Source: an uncultured Mycoplasmatota bacterium
GTDB lineage: Bacteria > Bacillota_I > Bacilli_A > Izemoplasmatales > Izemoplasmataceae
NCBI GenBank assembly: GCA_913062645.1
Contig: CAJXVW010000002.1
Location: forward strand, 427,433 to 491,432
DNA: 64,000 nucleotides
Reading direction: 5' to 3'
Of this stretch, positions 26,366 to 37,103 are shown in pieces. Position 1 is the stretch's first letter. The number at the start of each line of letters is the position of its first letter. Under the pieces are notes generated by a model. That model had not been told where the DNA came from. It was given only the letters and a program-made list of their open reading frames with translations, and did no database searches. The position numbers and the translations under genes are program-made.

Positions 26366-27679
26366 TTAGATACCGGATACTTGCAAGGATTTGATCAGCA
26401 ACGAAGGGCTGCCGACGAATGAGTAGTTGAACTTGAGATCATCGCAAACCGCGGTGACGTCCTTGAGCAGGGTCAAGTAGTTGCCGGCGACGGTGATCAG
26501 TGCAACCGGCTTGACGATTTCCCCGTTTTCCACGAGGAATCCGGATGCCTGCAGGCTGAAGTCGCCACTGATGGCGCTGGTGCCGGCATGGGTACCGTCG
26601 AGGGACGTGATGATGAGTCCCTTCTTCATTGATTTGACAGCATCTTCGTAGGCCGTGTCACCGTTTTCGAAGTACAAGTTGGTTGGAGTAATGCCCCGAT
26701 TGAAGCCGTTACCAGTCGATTTTACATTGTCCTTCTTGGCCGTTTTCAAATTGTGCATGAACCCAGTCAGGGTTCCCGCCGAGATCAGTTCCTTGTGCTG
26801 CGTGGCGACTCCTTCGTCGTCGAACGCGCCGGAACGTTGTGATTTCGGCATGAACGGATCGTCCACCAGAGTTATTAGGTCGCTTCCGATGGTCTGGCCG
26901 ACTTTGCCTTTCAGCAACGAGACGTCTTTTTGAACGGATTCGGCACTGAACATCGAAATATGAGGAGCCAAAAGACTGCAACTTGCGTTATTTTTCAGTA
27001 AAATCTCGTATTTTCCGCTTTCCACGGGTTCGCTGCCGAGTTGGGAAAGTACGCGCTCCGCACCCTCTTTGGCCATTTGTTCCAAATCGAAGTCGTGATA
27101 GTCATTGGTGAGTTTGTACTCGTAGGTGGTACGCTGATCCTTGCCGTCGGAGGCGATGATGAAGGCACCAAGCATCGCGCCGTTCACTTCTTTGGCGAGA
27201 TCGAGACCTTTGCTGTTCTTGATGAGAACCTTGCTGGCGTTGTCGCCATAGAACGCTTGCACCATCGTGATGCGCTTGTCTTGAGCGAGAACCAACTCTT
27301 CCAGTTTATGAACGTCGGCGATTTTGTCGGCGGCGCTCACTTCATCCAGACTGTTGTTATGGAGATAATCCAACTTCTTGTATTCCTTGTCGCCTTCGTA
27401 AATGAACACTTCATCTTCACTATCGATGGCCTTGGCCGACTGAATAACGCTGTCGACAAGGAATTCGAAGACTTCTTCGTTGATGACTTCGGTCGAAACT
27501 TTGCCCATTTTTCCGTTGTAAATGCCCTTGACAGACAATCGCGCGGTATCGGCGATGGTATATTTTTCCAAGTTGCCTTTGAACACTTCGACGTCAAAGT
27601 CGGTACCGCTGGAGTAGTAGACCTGCAGATCTTCAATGCCCTTTTGCTTGGCAAGATCGAATAGTTTGTCGTAGTTCAT
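26366..27679 (-). CDS. pmbA: TldE/PmbA-type metalloprotease subunit
   Basis: A 437-residue protein of the TldD/PmbA family. It lacks the HExxxH metal motif and so is the non-catalytic TldE partner. Family blocks include RTTYEY, FNRGITPTNLYFENG and DFSLQASGFLVENGEI. TldD and TldE form a heterodimeric zinc protease that digests unfolded peptides and matures some ribosomally made peptides. The start shares 1 nt with the tldD stop (TAATG) and has GGAGGG upstream, so the two are co-translated. No peptide precursor gene is visible nearby, so a general peptide-degrading role is as likely. Confidence 0.88.
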   Translation of the reverse strand: MNYDKLFDLAKQKGIEDLQVYYSSGTDFDVEVFKGNLEKYTIADTARLSVKGIYNGKMGKVSTEVINEEVFEFLVDSVIQSAKAIDSEDEVFIYEGDKEYKKLDYLHNNSLDEVSAADKIADVHKLEELVLAQDKRITMVQAFYGDNASKVLIKNSKGLDLAKEVNGAMLGAFIIASDGKDQRTTYEYKLTNDYHDFDLEQMAKEGAERVLSQLGSEPVESGKYEILLKNNASCSLLAPHISMFSAESVQKDVSLLKGKVGQTIGSDLITLVDDPFMPKSQRSGAFDDEGVATQHKELISAGTLTGFMHNLKTAKKDNVKSTGNGFNRGITPTNLYFENGDTAYEDAVKSMKKGLIITSLDGTHAGTSAISGDFSLQASGFLVENGEIVKPVALITVAGNYLTLLKDVTAVCDDLKFNYSFVGSPSLLIKSLQVSGI

Positions 27680-29073
27680 TATTGTTTCCCTCCTCGTCCA
27701 CCAACGGTGATTTCGGATACGCGGATGGTCGGTTGTCCGACATCTGCGGGGATGCTACCGGAGACGCTGCCGCACATGCCTTGCTCACGAGCCAGGTTGT
27801 TGCCGACCATGTCGACTTTCAGCAATGCCTGACTGCCCGTGCCGACGAGCGAAGCGCCACGAACGGGTTCGGCGATCTTGCCGTCGCGGATCATGTAGCC
27901 TTCGTTGACGGAGAAGTTGAAGTCGCCGGTTGCCGGATTGACGCTGCCGCCACCCATTTTCTTGGCGTAAAGTCCATACTCGGTTGCGGCAATGATCTCT
28001 TCAAAAGTGGACTCGCCGTTTTCGATGAACGTGTTGGTCATGCGGGATGTCGGTGCATAGCGATAGGATTCACGGCGACCGCTGTTGGTGCAGGAGTCGT
28101 TCATCCGCTTGGCGTTCAGTTTGTCGATCATGTAGCTTGTCAAGACGCCATCCTTGATCAACTGGCGCTTGGCTTGCGGATTGCCCTCGTCGTCGAAGTT
28201 GGCACTTCCCCAAGCATGGGGAATGGTGCCGTCGTCCACGGCCGATACAAGCGGATTGGCAATGACTTCGCCTTTGCGGCCGGTGAAGACGCTGGCGCCA
28301 CGGGCGACACTCGTCGCTTCCAGTGAATGTCCAACGGCTTCATGGAAGATGACGCCGCCGAAGCCGTTGTCGATGACTACCGGCATTTTGCCGCTTGGGC
28401 ACTCATCGGCATAGAGCATCGTCTTGGCAATGCGGGCCGCTTCCTGAGCCGCCTCTTCCACGTTGATGATGTCACTGTAGAACTCAAATCCATACGCTCC
28501 GCCAGGACCGTAAAAGCCGGTCTGTTTCGTCTCTTCATTGGCGGCAACGGCGCCGATTGCAAGACGCGTTCTGGTGCGGGTGTCCTTGACGTAGGTGCCT
28601 TCACTGTTGGCAATCCACACGTGCTGTGTGTAGTCCTGATACCGGACATTCACCTGGTTGATTTCTTCGGTGTAGGCGCGTGCCGCCTTGTCGGCCCGAT
28701 ACAACAGGGCGACTTTGTCCTCGATGGGGACGGTGGCTGGATCAATCTTCGCCTGATGTTCGGTTCCGACGACGGGTTCACCGAGTTCGAACGCGATGCC
28801 GACGGGATCTCCCGGGAACGATGCGGACAGATCTTCGGCCAGCTGCAGCAACGACGCTTCATCGCTGCGGTTGGTGTAGCCGTACACACGATGGTATCCT
28901 TGTCCGATGCGGATGCCGACGCCGAACGTCTTGGTGTTGTTGACGGACTCGACTTTGCTGGAGAGCATCGCAGCGTCCGTCTGGAACTTATCTTCGATGA
29001 ACACCTCCGCGAAGTCACCGGCGGTTGCCAGTGCCTTGTCGAGAACCTTTTTGATGAGTTGTTTGTCTAACAT
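27679..29073 (-). CDS. tldD: TldD-type metalloprotease, catalytic subunit
   Basis: A 464-residue protein with the zinc motif HEAVGH (about residue 244, HExxxH) followed by SLEATSVARGASVF, the hallmark of catalytic TldD. Also present are the NGKMG-like surface, RESYRYAPTSRMTNTFIENG and a Gly-rich C-terminus ending ITVGGRGGKQ. It pairs with the pmbA gene, which overlaps its stop. The ribosome site is AGGAGG and a good promoter lies at 29116-29143. Confidence 0.92.
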   Translation of the reverse strand: MLDKQLIKKVLDKALATAGDFAEVFIEDKFQTDAAMLSSKVESVNNTKTFGVGIRIGQGYHRVYGYTNRSDEASLLQLAEDLSASFPGDPVGIAFELGEPVVGTEHQAKIDPATVPIEDKVALLYRADKAARAYTEEINQVNVRYQDYTQHVWIANSEGTYVKDTRTRTRLAIGAVAANEETKQTGFYGPGGAYGFEFYSDIINVEEAAQEAARIAKTMLYADECPSGKMPVVIDNGFGGVIFHEAVGHSLEATSVARGASVFTGRKGEVIANPLVSAVDDGTIPHAWGSANFDDEGNPQAKRQLIKDGVLTSYMIDKLNAKRMNDSCTNSGRRESYRYAPTSRMTNTFIENGESTFEEIIAATEYGLYAKKMGGGSVNPATGDFNFSVNEGYMIRDGKIAEPVRGASLVGTGSQALLKVDMVGNNLAREQGMCGSVSGSIPADVGQPTIRVSEITVGGRGGKQ

Positions 29074-29115
29074 GGTACTCCTCCTTGTACTCGATTACAA
29101 TTTATCTAAATAGAT

Positions 29116-29143
29116 TATATCACACGGACTCGGTTTCGCAAAG
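29116..29143 (-). promoter_or_regulatory. Sigma-A promoter of tldD-tldE
   Basis: On the minus strand: TTGCGA, 16-nt spacer, TATAAT. The remaining sequence of this 266-bp gap (29145-29275) shows nothing I can identify. Confidence 0.65.
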
Positions 29144-29277
29144 ACAAAAGCGCTGTGGTCCATAGTGCCGAAAAGGTTTATACTAGGCCGTTTGCGGGTT
29201 TGACCCCTCATATACAATTTCACTTTTATTGTCGCATTTTACAAGAAAGCCGACAATGTGTCACAATTTCCATCAAA

Positions 29278-29304
29278 AAACCGCAACCCGTCGGGTCGCG
29301 GTTT
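29278..29304 (-). terminator. Terminator of pyrG
   Basis: A long stem AAACCGC/GCGGTTT extended inward by ACCC/GGGT across one mismatch, with a T run on the minus strand. Confidence 0.8.
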
Positions 29305-29339
29305 ATGATCTTGTCTGACGTTCGTTGCGTTGTTTTTCT

Positions 29340-30998
<1,659 letters not shown>

Positions 30999-31008
30999 CT
31001 AGTGTGCC

Positions 31009-31044
31009 CTTTAAAATTATAACAAAACTGGATTTTGAAATCAA
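31009..31044 (-). promoter_or_regulatory. pyrG promoter with GGGC start site
   Basis: On the minus strand: TTGATT, 17-nt spacer, TATAAT, 6 nt, then GGGCAC starting at 31009. A GGGC initial transcript followed by an attenuator is the arrangement that allows CTP-dependent reiterative G addition in Bacillus pyrG. Confidence 0.8.
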
Positions 31045-31058
31045 TAGGGGAATTGAAA

Positions 31059-31649
31059 TTAGTCGTCGTACTGGTCTTCGTAGTTGTCCATGTACTCGTT
31101 GTATTTTTCTTCGTCGAAATCGTCGTATTCTTCGAAGACTTCTTCTTCGTATTCCTCTTCGGCTTCGTCGGCGTCGGTGGCAGCGACGATCTCCTCCACG
31201 GGTTCGATGACGGGTTCGACAACCGGAATCGGTTTGACTTCCTCTTCAACGGCAACTTCGGGTTCCACCACTTCTTCCACCACTTCAGGCTCCGGTTTGG
31301 CTTGTTTGACAGGGGCCGGTTTGGAAGGTTTTTTGGTCGATGCGAAGGGGTCTTCCTTGTATTCATCGGGTAGTTCGACAACGGTGTATTCTTTGTAGAA
31401 CGAGCCGTCTTTTTCCCATAGTTCGATCTTCTCGTTGGCTTTCAGGTTCCATTTGTTGTCGCCGACGTAAACAAACTTCGCCGACGTCGTGAGGTCGGTG
31501 TAGAATTTGGTGATCAGATCGGTTTTTTCGGCTTCATCGATATCCGCTTCCTTGGTGACCGCGTCAAACAAATCAAACAGTTCGTAGGGTTGTTTGTTCT
31601 GGGCCAATATCATTGCGGCGGTATCGATGAGAGAGAGTTCTCGTGCCAT
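31059..31649 (-). CDS. rpoE: DNA-directed RNA polymerase delta subunit
   Basis: A 196-residue protein with an N-terminal HARE-HTH domain (about 1-85: LSLIDTAAMIL, ELFDLFDAV and FVYVGDNKWNLK) and a strongly acidic, Pro/Glu/Val-rich disordered tail (about 105-196). This is the architecture of the Bacillota delta subunit, which improves RNA polymerase recycling and promoter selectivity. The ribosome site is AAGGAGG, 2 nt after the stop of the DUF1934 gene. Its presence is a strong marker for Bacillota and their relatives. Confidence 0.93.
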   Translation of the reverse strand: MARELSLIDTAAMILAQNKQPYELFDLFDAVTKEADIDEAEKTDLITKFYTDLTTSAKFVYVGDNKWNLKANEKIELWEKDGSFYKEYTVVELPDEYKEDPFASTKKPSKPAPVKQAKPEPEVVEEVVEPEVAVEEEVKPIPVVEPVIEPVEEIVAATDADEAEEEYEEEVFEEYDDFDEEKYNEYMDNYEDQYDD

Positions 31650-31651
31650 GG

Positions 31652-32029
31652 TTATTCCTCCTTCAAGAATTCGTAGTGCAGTTCCATCGTCGCTTCGTTG
31701 ACAAGCTCGTCGGCCTGCAACAACTTGTACTTGATCTTGACATCGTAGTCGTCGAGAATGATGATGTCGGTGACTACGGCGAATTCAAAATGATGTTGAT
31801 AGACGGTGTAAATGCCCTTGGTGATGCGTTTGGTGTCGAAATGGAAACGCAAATCGACACTGCCTTGCTTGACGTAATCAACGGTTTTGTCCTTGATGTG
31901 AACCTCATGACGGTCCCCATTCGACGGATCGAGGAAGCTCACGGTACCATACTGGTAGGTTCCGGTGGTCGTGAACTCCTGGGCGCTGTCAAGCGACTTG
32001 ATTTTGAAAGCAACGGATATTTGATTCAT
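31652..32029 (-). CDS. DUF1934 (YwiB-like) protein
   Basis: A 125-residue beta-rich protein of the DUF1934 family (calycin-like fold, YwiB in Bacillus, which is also near the rpoE-pyrG region). It has no signal peptide. The function is unknown. There is no clear ribosome site upstream of the ATG at 32029, and the extended -10 element at 32050-32058 places the transcript start only about 14 nt upstream. It is co-transcribed with rpoE. Confidence 0.78.
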   Translation of the reverse strand: MNQISVAFKIKSLDSAQEFTTTGTYQYGTVSFLDPSNGDRHEVHIKDKTVDYVKQGSVDLRFHFDTKRITKGIYTVYQHHFEFAVVTDIIILDDYDVKIKYKLLQADELVNEATMELHYEFLKEE

Positions 32030-32049
32030 GTCATATCACAGCCAATCCC

Positions 32050-32058
32050 ATTATAACA
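32050..32058 (-). promoter_or_regulatory. Extended -10 promoter of the DUF1934-rpoE operon
   Basis: TG-T-TATAAT on the minus strand, about 21 nt before the start; the -35 region is weak. Confidence 0.5.
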
Positions 32059-32129
32059 TATGCGAAGATGACGCTGTATGCTGTAACGCTACACTATTAT
32101 ATATCAAGTGCCAATTGTTTTCAAGTTAA

Positions 32130-32160
32130 AAAGATTGAAAGGACTGACCTTTCAATCTTT
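32130..32160 (-). terminator. Terminator after phoR
   Basis: A 13-bp perfect stem AAAGATTGAAAGG/CCTTTCAATCTTT with a 5-nt loop; it includes the phoR stop codon. Confidence 0.85.
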
Positions 32161-33381
32161 GAGCGGCAAGGTGATGGTGAAGGTGGTGCCTTCGCCGAGT
32201 TTCGATGCGACGTCGATGGACCCGCCGTGTTTGAGAATCGTGTTCTTGCTGATCGACAATCCGAGACCGCTGCCGCCGGTGTCGCGGGACCGGGCACGGT
32301 CGACGCGGTAGAACCGTTTGAAGATCTTTTTGTGGTCCTCCTCGGCAATGCCGATGCCCGTGTCGGCGATGGTCAGGACATAGCGTTTCTTGTCGCGTTG
32401 TCCGATGATTGTAATGGACCCTTCATCGGTATAGCTGATGGCGTTTTTTACCATGTTGATGAGCACTTGAAGAAATTTGTGCTTGTCCAGACTCAATGTT
32501 TCGCTAGCGACGTTGACGTCGATTGTCAGACCGCTGTCCTCAAGCGGTTTACGCAAGATTGACAGACACTCGCTGACAAGTTCCTCGATGTCGACGGAAG
32601 TTCGCTCCAGCTCGTAATCGAGTCGGTCCAGCTGGGCGATCTGCGACAAGTCCTTGAGAATCAATTCCATGCGGTTGGCTTCGTTTTGAATCAGCTCGAT
32701 GAACTCCTGACGCTCTTCGTCCTTCATGTTACCGTTGCGGGCGAGGATCTCGCTGAAGCCCTTGATGGACGACAACGGCGTGCGCAGCTCATGTGAGACA
32801 TCGGCGGTAAAGCGTTTCTGATACTCCTCTGCTGTTTTCAACAACGTGATGTCGTGGACGAGAATCAATGTGCCGCGAAACATATCGTCTTCAAACATCG
32901 GGGTGCTGATGAGATCGAAGTAGCGGGTTTCGTAATGGATTTGATGTCGCAGGATGGTCTCCAAAAGGTACGCTTGGTTGATGAATCCGTGGAGATCCTT
33001 GATTTCTGAGATCTCGTTGTAGTCCAACCCATTGAAATCGCGTCCGAAGTAGGCGTTGATGTCGGAGTTGGCGAACTGGATGATGCCGTCTTCGTCAACC
33101 ATCAACAGTCCACTGCCGAATGACTGGCTGAGAGACAGGAATCGTTCGTAGATTTCTTCTCTTTGTTTGGCGGTCTTTTCCAATCTGGTCTGAAGTTTGG
33201 AGAGACTTGACGTCTTGTCTTCGTGGTACTTCTGACGCAATTGGTTGTACAACATGATGTGAATGGCGGCGAGAACCAGCACGAGAATGACGTTGACAAT
33301 CGGATTGTTCACGAAGACGATATACAAAATGACGATCAGATATCCGATCGCAAACGATACGTAGTCTCGATTCCACTTCAT
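32152..33381 (-). CDS. phoR: Phosphate-sensing histidine kinase PhoR
   Basis: A 409-residue membrane kinase. It has two close N-terminal membrane segments (about 9-26 and 28-45) with almost no extracytoplasmic loop, a coiled stretch, a PAS domain (about 85-190), the HisKA motif VSHELRTPLSSIKGF with the phospho-His (about 207), and an ATPase domain with the N, G1 and G2 boxes (NMVKNAISYT, ADTGIGI and GGSGLGLSI). The lack of an outer sensing domain and its place behind phoU support sensing through the Pst-PhoU complex. A TATAAT element near the end of phoU (about 33409-33414) may add local transcription. Its partner phoP lies on the other side of the pst genes. Confidence 0.9.
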   Translation of the reverse strand: MKWNRDYVSFAIGYLIVILYIVFVNNPIVNVILVLVLAAIHIMLYNQLRQKYHEDKTSSLSKLQTRLEKTAKQREEIYERFLSLSQSFGSGLLMVDEDGIIQFANSDINAYFGRDFNGLDYNEISEIKDLHGFINQAYLLETILRHQIHYETRYFDLISTPMFEDDMFRGTLILVHDITLLKTAEEYQKRFTADVSHELRTPLSSIKGFSEILARNGNMKDEERQEFIELIQNEANRMELILKDLSQIAQLDRLDYELERTSVDIEELVSECLSILRKPLEDSGLTIDVNVASETLSLDKHKFLQVLINMVKNAISYTDEGSITIIGQRDKKRYVLTIADTGIGIAEEDHKKIFKRFYRVDRARSRDTGGSGLGLSISKNTILKHGGSIDVASKLGEGTTFTITLPLKD

Positions 33382-33417
33382 GACGTCACCGCCTTTCGTT
33401 CACAGTTCCATTATACC

Positions 33418-34074
33418 TCAATCGAGTTCGATGCGTTTCCCATTTACAAGATAAACGATATTTTCTGCGATATTGACGACGTGGTCGCCGGCGCGTTCGA
33501 TCTGTTTGACGATCAAGACGGCGCGCATCGCCTCTTCCACCGCTGCCTCGTCGGCGGTTTTGGCAAGTTTGATCCATTCGCGGATGTAGGAGCGGTACTT
33601 GTTGTCCATGACTTCGTCCGATTCACTGACGTCCAAAGCGAGTTGAACGTCTTCGTTGGCAAACGACGTCATGATCTTATCTAGCATGTCGAGCAACAAT
33701 GTCGCCAACTCGATGATGGCCTTGAGGAATGGCTCGTTGTTGTTTTTGGTTTTGATGATGTAACGGGCGACATTGACGGCGTAATCACCGATGCGCTCCA
33801 GTTCATTGGAAATCTTGAGCACCGATATGGTGCGGCGCAGGTCACTGGCGACGGGGCACTGACGGGCGATCAGGAGATAGGCGTCGACGTTGATGGAAAT
33901 TTCGAGTTCGTTGATCAGTTTGTCCTGTTCGACGATGGCTTGCGCCAGTTCGAGGCTCTGAGATTCACAGGCGACGATGAGTTTGCGGAAACTGTCGTGG
34001 ACCTGGCGGCCCATTTCGATGGCTTTGTGATTCAATTCGTTGAGTTCATCGATGAAGTGTTTGCGGTTGGTCAT
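33418..34074 (-). CDS. phoU: Phosphate transport regulator PhoU
   Basis: A 218-residue protein with two three-helix PhoU repeats. Both carry the metal-binding E-x-x-R/A-I-G/A-D pattern (ELERIGDYAVN about 90-100 and QIERAGDHVVNI about 192-203). It couples the Pst transporter to the PhoR kinase. It starts 11 nt after pstB in the same operon, with AGGAGG as ribosome site. Confidence 0.95.
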   Translation of the reverse strand: MTNRKHFIDELNELNHKAIEMGRQVHDSFRKLIVACESQSLELAQAIVEQDKLINELEISINVDAYLLIARQCPVASDLRRTISVLKISNELERIGDYAVNVARYIIKTKNNNEPFLKAIIELATLLLDMLDKIMTSFANEDVQLALDVSESDEVMDNKYRSYIREWIKLAKTADEAAVEEAMRAVLIVKQIERAGDHVVNIAENIVYLVNGKRIELD

Positions 34075-34085
34075 GAGGAACCTCC

Positions 34086-34844
34086 TTACCCGAAGCGACC
34101 GGTAATGTAATCTTCGGTCTGTTTGAATTTCGGTTGTGTAAATATTTTATCAGTCTGATCAAACTCAATCAAGTCTCCCATCAAGAAAAATGCGGTGTAA
34201 TCGGAAATGCGGGCGGCTTGTTGCATCGAGTGGGTGACGATGACGATCGTGTAGTTTTCTTTGAGATCGTTGATCAGTTCTTCGATCTTGAGCGTGGCGA
34301 TCGGGTCGAGCGCACTGGTGGGTTCGTCCATCAGGATGACTTCCGGCTCCATGGCGATCGCTCGGGCGATGCACAGCCGTTGTTGCTGACCGCCGGACAG
34401 ACCCATTGCGCTGTCTTTGAGGCGATCCTTGACTTCCTCCCAGAGCGCGGCGTTCTTGAGCGAGGTTTCAACGATTTCGTCGAGTTTGCTCTTGTCCTTG
34501 AGACCTTGACAGCGAGGACCATATGCGACGTTGTCATAAATCGTCATCGGAAACGGATTGGGTTTTTGGAAGACCATACCGACCTTGGTGCGCAAGTTGA
34601 TGACGTCATGTCCTTTTTCGTAAACATTGTCCCCATGATACTCGACTTCGCCGTCGATCTTGCAGATGTCGATCAGGTCGTTCATGCGGTTGAGACATCG
34701 CAAGAACGTCGATTTACCGCAGCCGGACGGACCGATCAGGGCCGTCACCTTGTTCTTTTCGATGGTGAGGTTGATGTCTTTCAAGGCTTGGAAACTACCG
34801 TAGAAGAGATCGAGGTTCTTGATGTTGAATACGTTATTCTTCAT
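34086..34844 (-). CDS. pstB: Phosphate ABC transporter ATP-binding protein
   Basis: A 252-residue ABC ATPase. It has Walker [10 protein letters not shown] (about 34-42), the Q-loop VFQKPNPFP typical of PstB, signature LSGGQQQR, Walker [13 protein letters not shown] and the H-loop VTHSMQQA. The second ATG (34844) is chosen because it lies 7 nt from AAAGGAG; the first ATG is only 1 nt away. It energises PstCA for phosphate import. Confidence 0.97.
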   Translation of the reverse strand: MKNNVFNIKNLDLFYGSFQALKDINLTIEKNKVTALIGPSGCGKSTFLRCLNRMNDLIDICKIDGEVEYHGDNVYEKGHDVINLRTKVGMVFQKPNPFPMTIYDNVAYGPRCQGLKDKSKLDEIVETSLKNAALWEEVKDRLKDSAMGLSGGQQQRLCIARAIAMEPEVILMDEPTSALDPIATLKIEELINDLKENYTIVIVTHSMQQAARISDYTAFFLMGDLIEFDQTDKIFTQPKFKQTEDYITGRFG

Positions 34845-34856
34845 ATTCATACTCCT

Positions 34857-36059
34857 TTACTGAAATCGCTTCGTGAAGCGACGAGATATGAGTTTGACGG
34901 TGATGTTAAGAATCAACACGATGATCAGGATGATGATGGCGATGGTACTGGCGAGTTCGATGTTGGCCGGTTCATCGGTCATCAGACTCCAGATGTGGAC
35001 GGCCAGTGTCGTAGATTTGCCGAAGATGGAAATGTCATCCTTGACGGCCGTTCCGATGGCGAAAATCAGGGCTGCGCTTTCCCCAATGATGCGACCGATG
35101 GCGAGCAACGTGGCGGTGAGAATGCCGGGCAACGCGGATGGCAACACGACCTTGAATGTCGTCTGCGTCTTGTTTGCGCCGAGGGCAAGCGAAGCGAAGC
35201 GGAAGTCATCGGGTACGACTTTGAGCGATTCCTCGGTAGCGCGGATGACAACCGGAAGTAAGATGACGGCAAGCGTCAGACTACCTGAGACCAAGTTGGC
35301 GCTGTCGGCGCTGGTATATCGCACCGTCAAGGGCACGAACACGGCGAGACCCATCAGACCGAAGATGATCGACGGGACCCCGGTTAACACTTCAATCATG
35401 CTGCGCAGGGTGTTTGTGACCCGATTCACCTTGGCGAACTCATTGAGATAAATTGCGGTGAAGATTCCAATCGGAAGTGCGAACACAAGTGTCATGCCAA
35501 TGACATAGAGCGTTGTGACAATCGACCCGCGAATCCCGCCGCCGAGCGAAGAGAAGACAATCTCGCGGAACTCGTTTTCGGTGTCCAGCTCGTTGATCAT
35601 GTGCTCGGCGCCTTGAACGGCGAGTGCCGAGTTCTTGTCGTAGAACTTGATCGATTCCACGACATTCCCGCGGATGATGGCAAAGTCCTCGTTGACGTCA
35701 TTGTTCTTGTCGAACATGTCGTGTAGCGGGGAATCGGGCGCGACATAATCGACAACAATGATCGTTTTCCCCTCGCGGTCGATGTCTTCGCTGAAGGCGA
35801 CGCCCCAACGTTCGGAATAATAGGACTCGTCTCCCAACGATGCCGGACGATCGGTCGTGGAAAACTCCGTCACCGGATCAATGCCGCCGTTGTAGAACTG
35901 GGCGTGATAATCATTGACAACAAGACCCCAGTTCAGCAGTCCCGATCCGTTGCTGAAGACATAGATGAAAATCATCGACAAGACGATGACGGAGATCGAA
36001 GATGCAATGTAGGTGATTGCCTGGTAGATGAAATCGACTCGCTTGCGTTTATTTGACAT
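34857..36059 (-). CDS. pstA: Phosphate ABC permease PstA with large extracytoplasmic insert
   Basis: A 400-residue permease, about 100-120 residues longer than usual. Membrane segment 1 (about 12-38) is followed by an extra soluble region (about 42-165) and then by the regular PstA core with five more segments and the coupling-helix block LGANKTQTTFKVVLPSALPGI (EAA motif). The extra domain contains IIVVDYVAPDSPL...IIRGNVVESI, which resembles the ligand-groove and carboxylate-loop spacing of PDZ domains. It should lie outside the membrane, near the PstS docking surface. It overlaps pstC by 11 nt. The function of the insert is unknown. Confidence 0.92.
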   Translation of the reverse strand: MSNKRKRVDFIYQAITYIASSISVIVLSMIFIYVFSNGSGLLNWGLVVNDYHAQFYNGGIDPVTEFSTTDRPASLGDESYYSERWGVAFSEDIDREGKTIIVVDYVAPDSPLHDMFDKNNDVNEDFAIIRGNVVESIKFYDKNSALAVQGAEHMINELDTENEFREIVFSSLGGGIRGSIVTTLYVIGMTLVFALPIGIFTAIYLNEFAKVNRVTNTLRSMIEVLTGVPSIIFGLMGLAVFVPLTVRYTSADSANLVSGSLTLAVILLPVVIRATEESLKVVPDDFRFASLALGANKTQTTFKVVLPSALPGILTATLLAIGRIIGESAALIFAIGTAVKDDISIFGKSTTLAVHIWSLMTDEPANIELASTIAIIILIIVLILNITVKLISRRFTKRFQ

Positions 36060-37023
36060 CGACGTTCCCCACCTTTCTCTTGATGAAGTTCAGCGTCATG
36101 TTGGTAATGAGGATGACAATCATCAACACGATCCCGACCGAGAAGCGAATGTCATAGTCGATCCCGATGGTTTCTTTCAGTCCCTGCAACATCGTCGAGG
36201 TGAGGGTCGAAGTGGTCTGGAAAAAGCCGAGCGACGGTCCGCTGCGGGCATTTCCGGCGACCAGACTGACGGCGGTGGCCTCGCCGAGTGCCCGTCCTAC
36301 ACCGAGAATGGCGGCCGTGAAGATTCCGGATTTGGCGCTTGTCAAGACAACTTTGAAGTTGGTCTGAGTGCGCGTCGCACCAAGTGCCAAGGACCCATGT
36401 TCAATGTCTTTCCCGACACTGCGGATGGCGACCTCGCTCAATGCGGTGATGGTCGGTAGAATCATCAGCGACAATACAAGCACGGTGGCAAGCACCGAGT
36501 TCCCGCCTTTTGACTGAACGCCGAACAACTTTGCAAAATTGTAAACGAACACAATGATCAGACCGCTACCGAACAGACCATAGACGATCGACGGAATGGC
36601 GGCCAGCAGCTCGACGACGGTACGAAGCACTTCGGCGATGCGTTTGGGTGCGATTTTGGCGATGAATAGTGCCGTCAAGACACCAATCGGCATCGACAAG
36701 AGCAACGACAAAAACGCGATGTAAAGCGTATTGACGATGATGAATCCGACGGCGTAGAGGTTGGATTGGAAGGCGGTTCCTTCCAACCAAGTCGTTCCCG
36801 TCAGGAACCGGACAAGATCGACACGACCGAGCCCATCGTTGTCGGTGACAAACGGAATCATGCCTTCCAAAGCGATGAAGAAGACAATGACGATGATGAA
36901 CGACGCGGACAGGACGGTGGCGAGCAGGAAGAATCCGCGCACCACCGCGTCTGTCCGTTCTTTTTTGCTATTGAAGTGAAACGCGTCTTTCAGTTTGTCT
37001 TTCAGGTTTTTGATGTATTCCAT
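36049..37023 (-). CDS. pstC: Phosphate ABC permease PstC
   Basis: A 324-residue permease with six membrane segments. The N-terminal segment (about 30-52) and a periplasmic loop with FLTGTTW match PstC, and the cytoplasmic EAA coupling block LGATRTQTNFKVVLTSAKSGI is present (about 212-232). It forms the channel with PstA. The start at 37023 has GAGGACATCGC upstream. A hairpin between pstS and pstC (37051-37071) probably lowers its expression relative to pstS. Confidence 0.95.
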   Translation of the reverse strand: MEYIKNLKDKLKDAFHFNSKKERTDAVVRGFFLLATVLSASFIIVIVFFIALEGMIPFVTDNDGLGRVDLVRFLTGTTWLEGTAFQSNLYAVGFIIVNTLYIAFLSLLLSMPIGVLTALFIAKIAPKRIAEVLRTVVELLAAIPSIVYGLFGSGLIIVFVYNFAKLFGVQSKGGNSVLATVLVLSLMILPTITALSEVAIRSVGKDIEHGSLALGATRTQTNFKVVLTSAKSGIFTAAILGVGRALGEATAVSLVAGNARSGPSLGFFQTTSTLTSTMLQGLKETIGIDYDIRFSVGIVLMIVILITNMTLNFIKRKVGNVDVK

Positions 37024-37050
37024 GCGATGTCCTCCCTATGACGCAAGAAA

Positions 37051-37071
37051 AGCCCCCGTTAACGCAGGGCT
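37051..37071 (-). terminator. Partial terminator between pstS and pstC
   Basis: On the minus strand the stem AGCCC/GGGCT, with the inner palindrome CGTTAACG, is followed by TTTTCTT. It lies within the 80-nt gap after pstS and is placed to let only part of the transcripts continue into pstCAB. Confidence 0.7.
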
Positions 37072-37103
37072 AATCTCGGAGAAATGTTATGAAGAAGTTG
37101 CTA

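Noticed and set aside
29145-29275. A tRNA-like segment in the tldD-pyrG gap
   Set aside because: A GGGTTTGACCCC stretch hinted at a T-arm, but no acceptor stem, anticodon arm or D-arm can be drawn around it.
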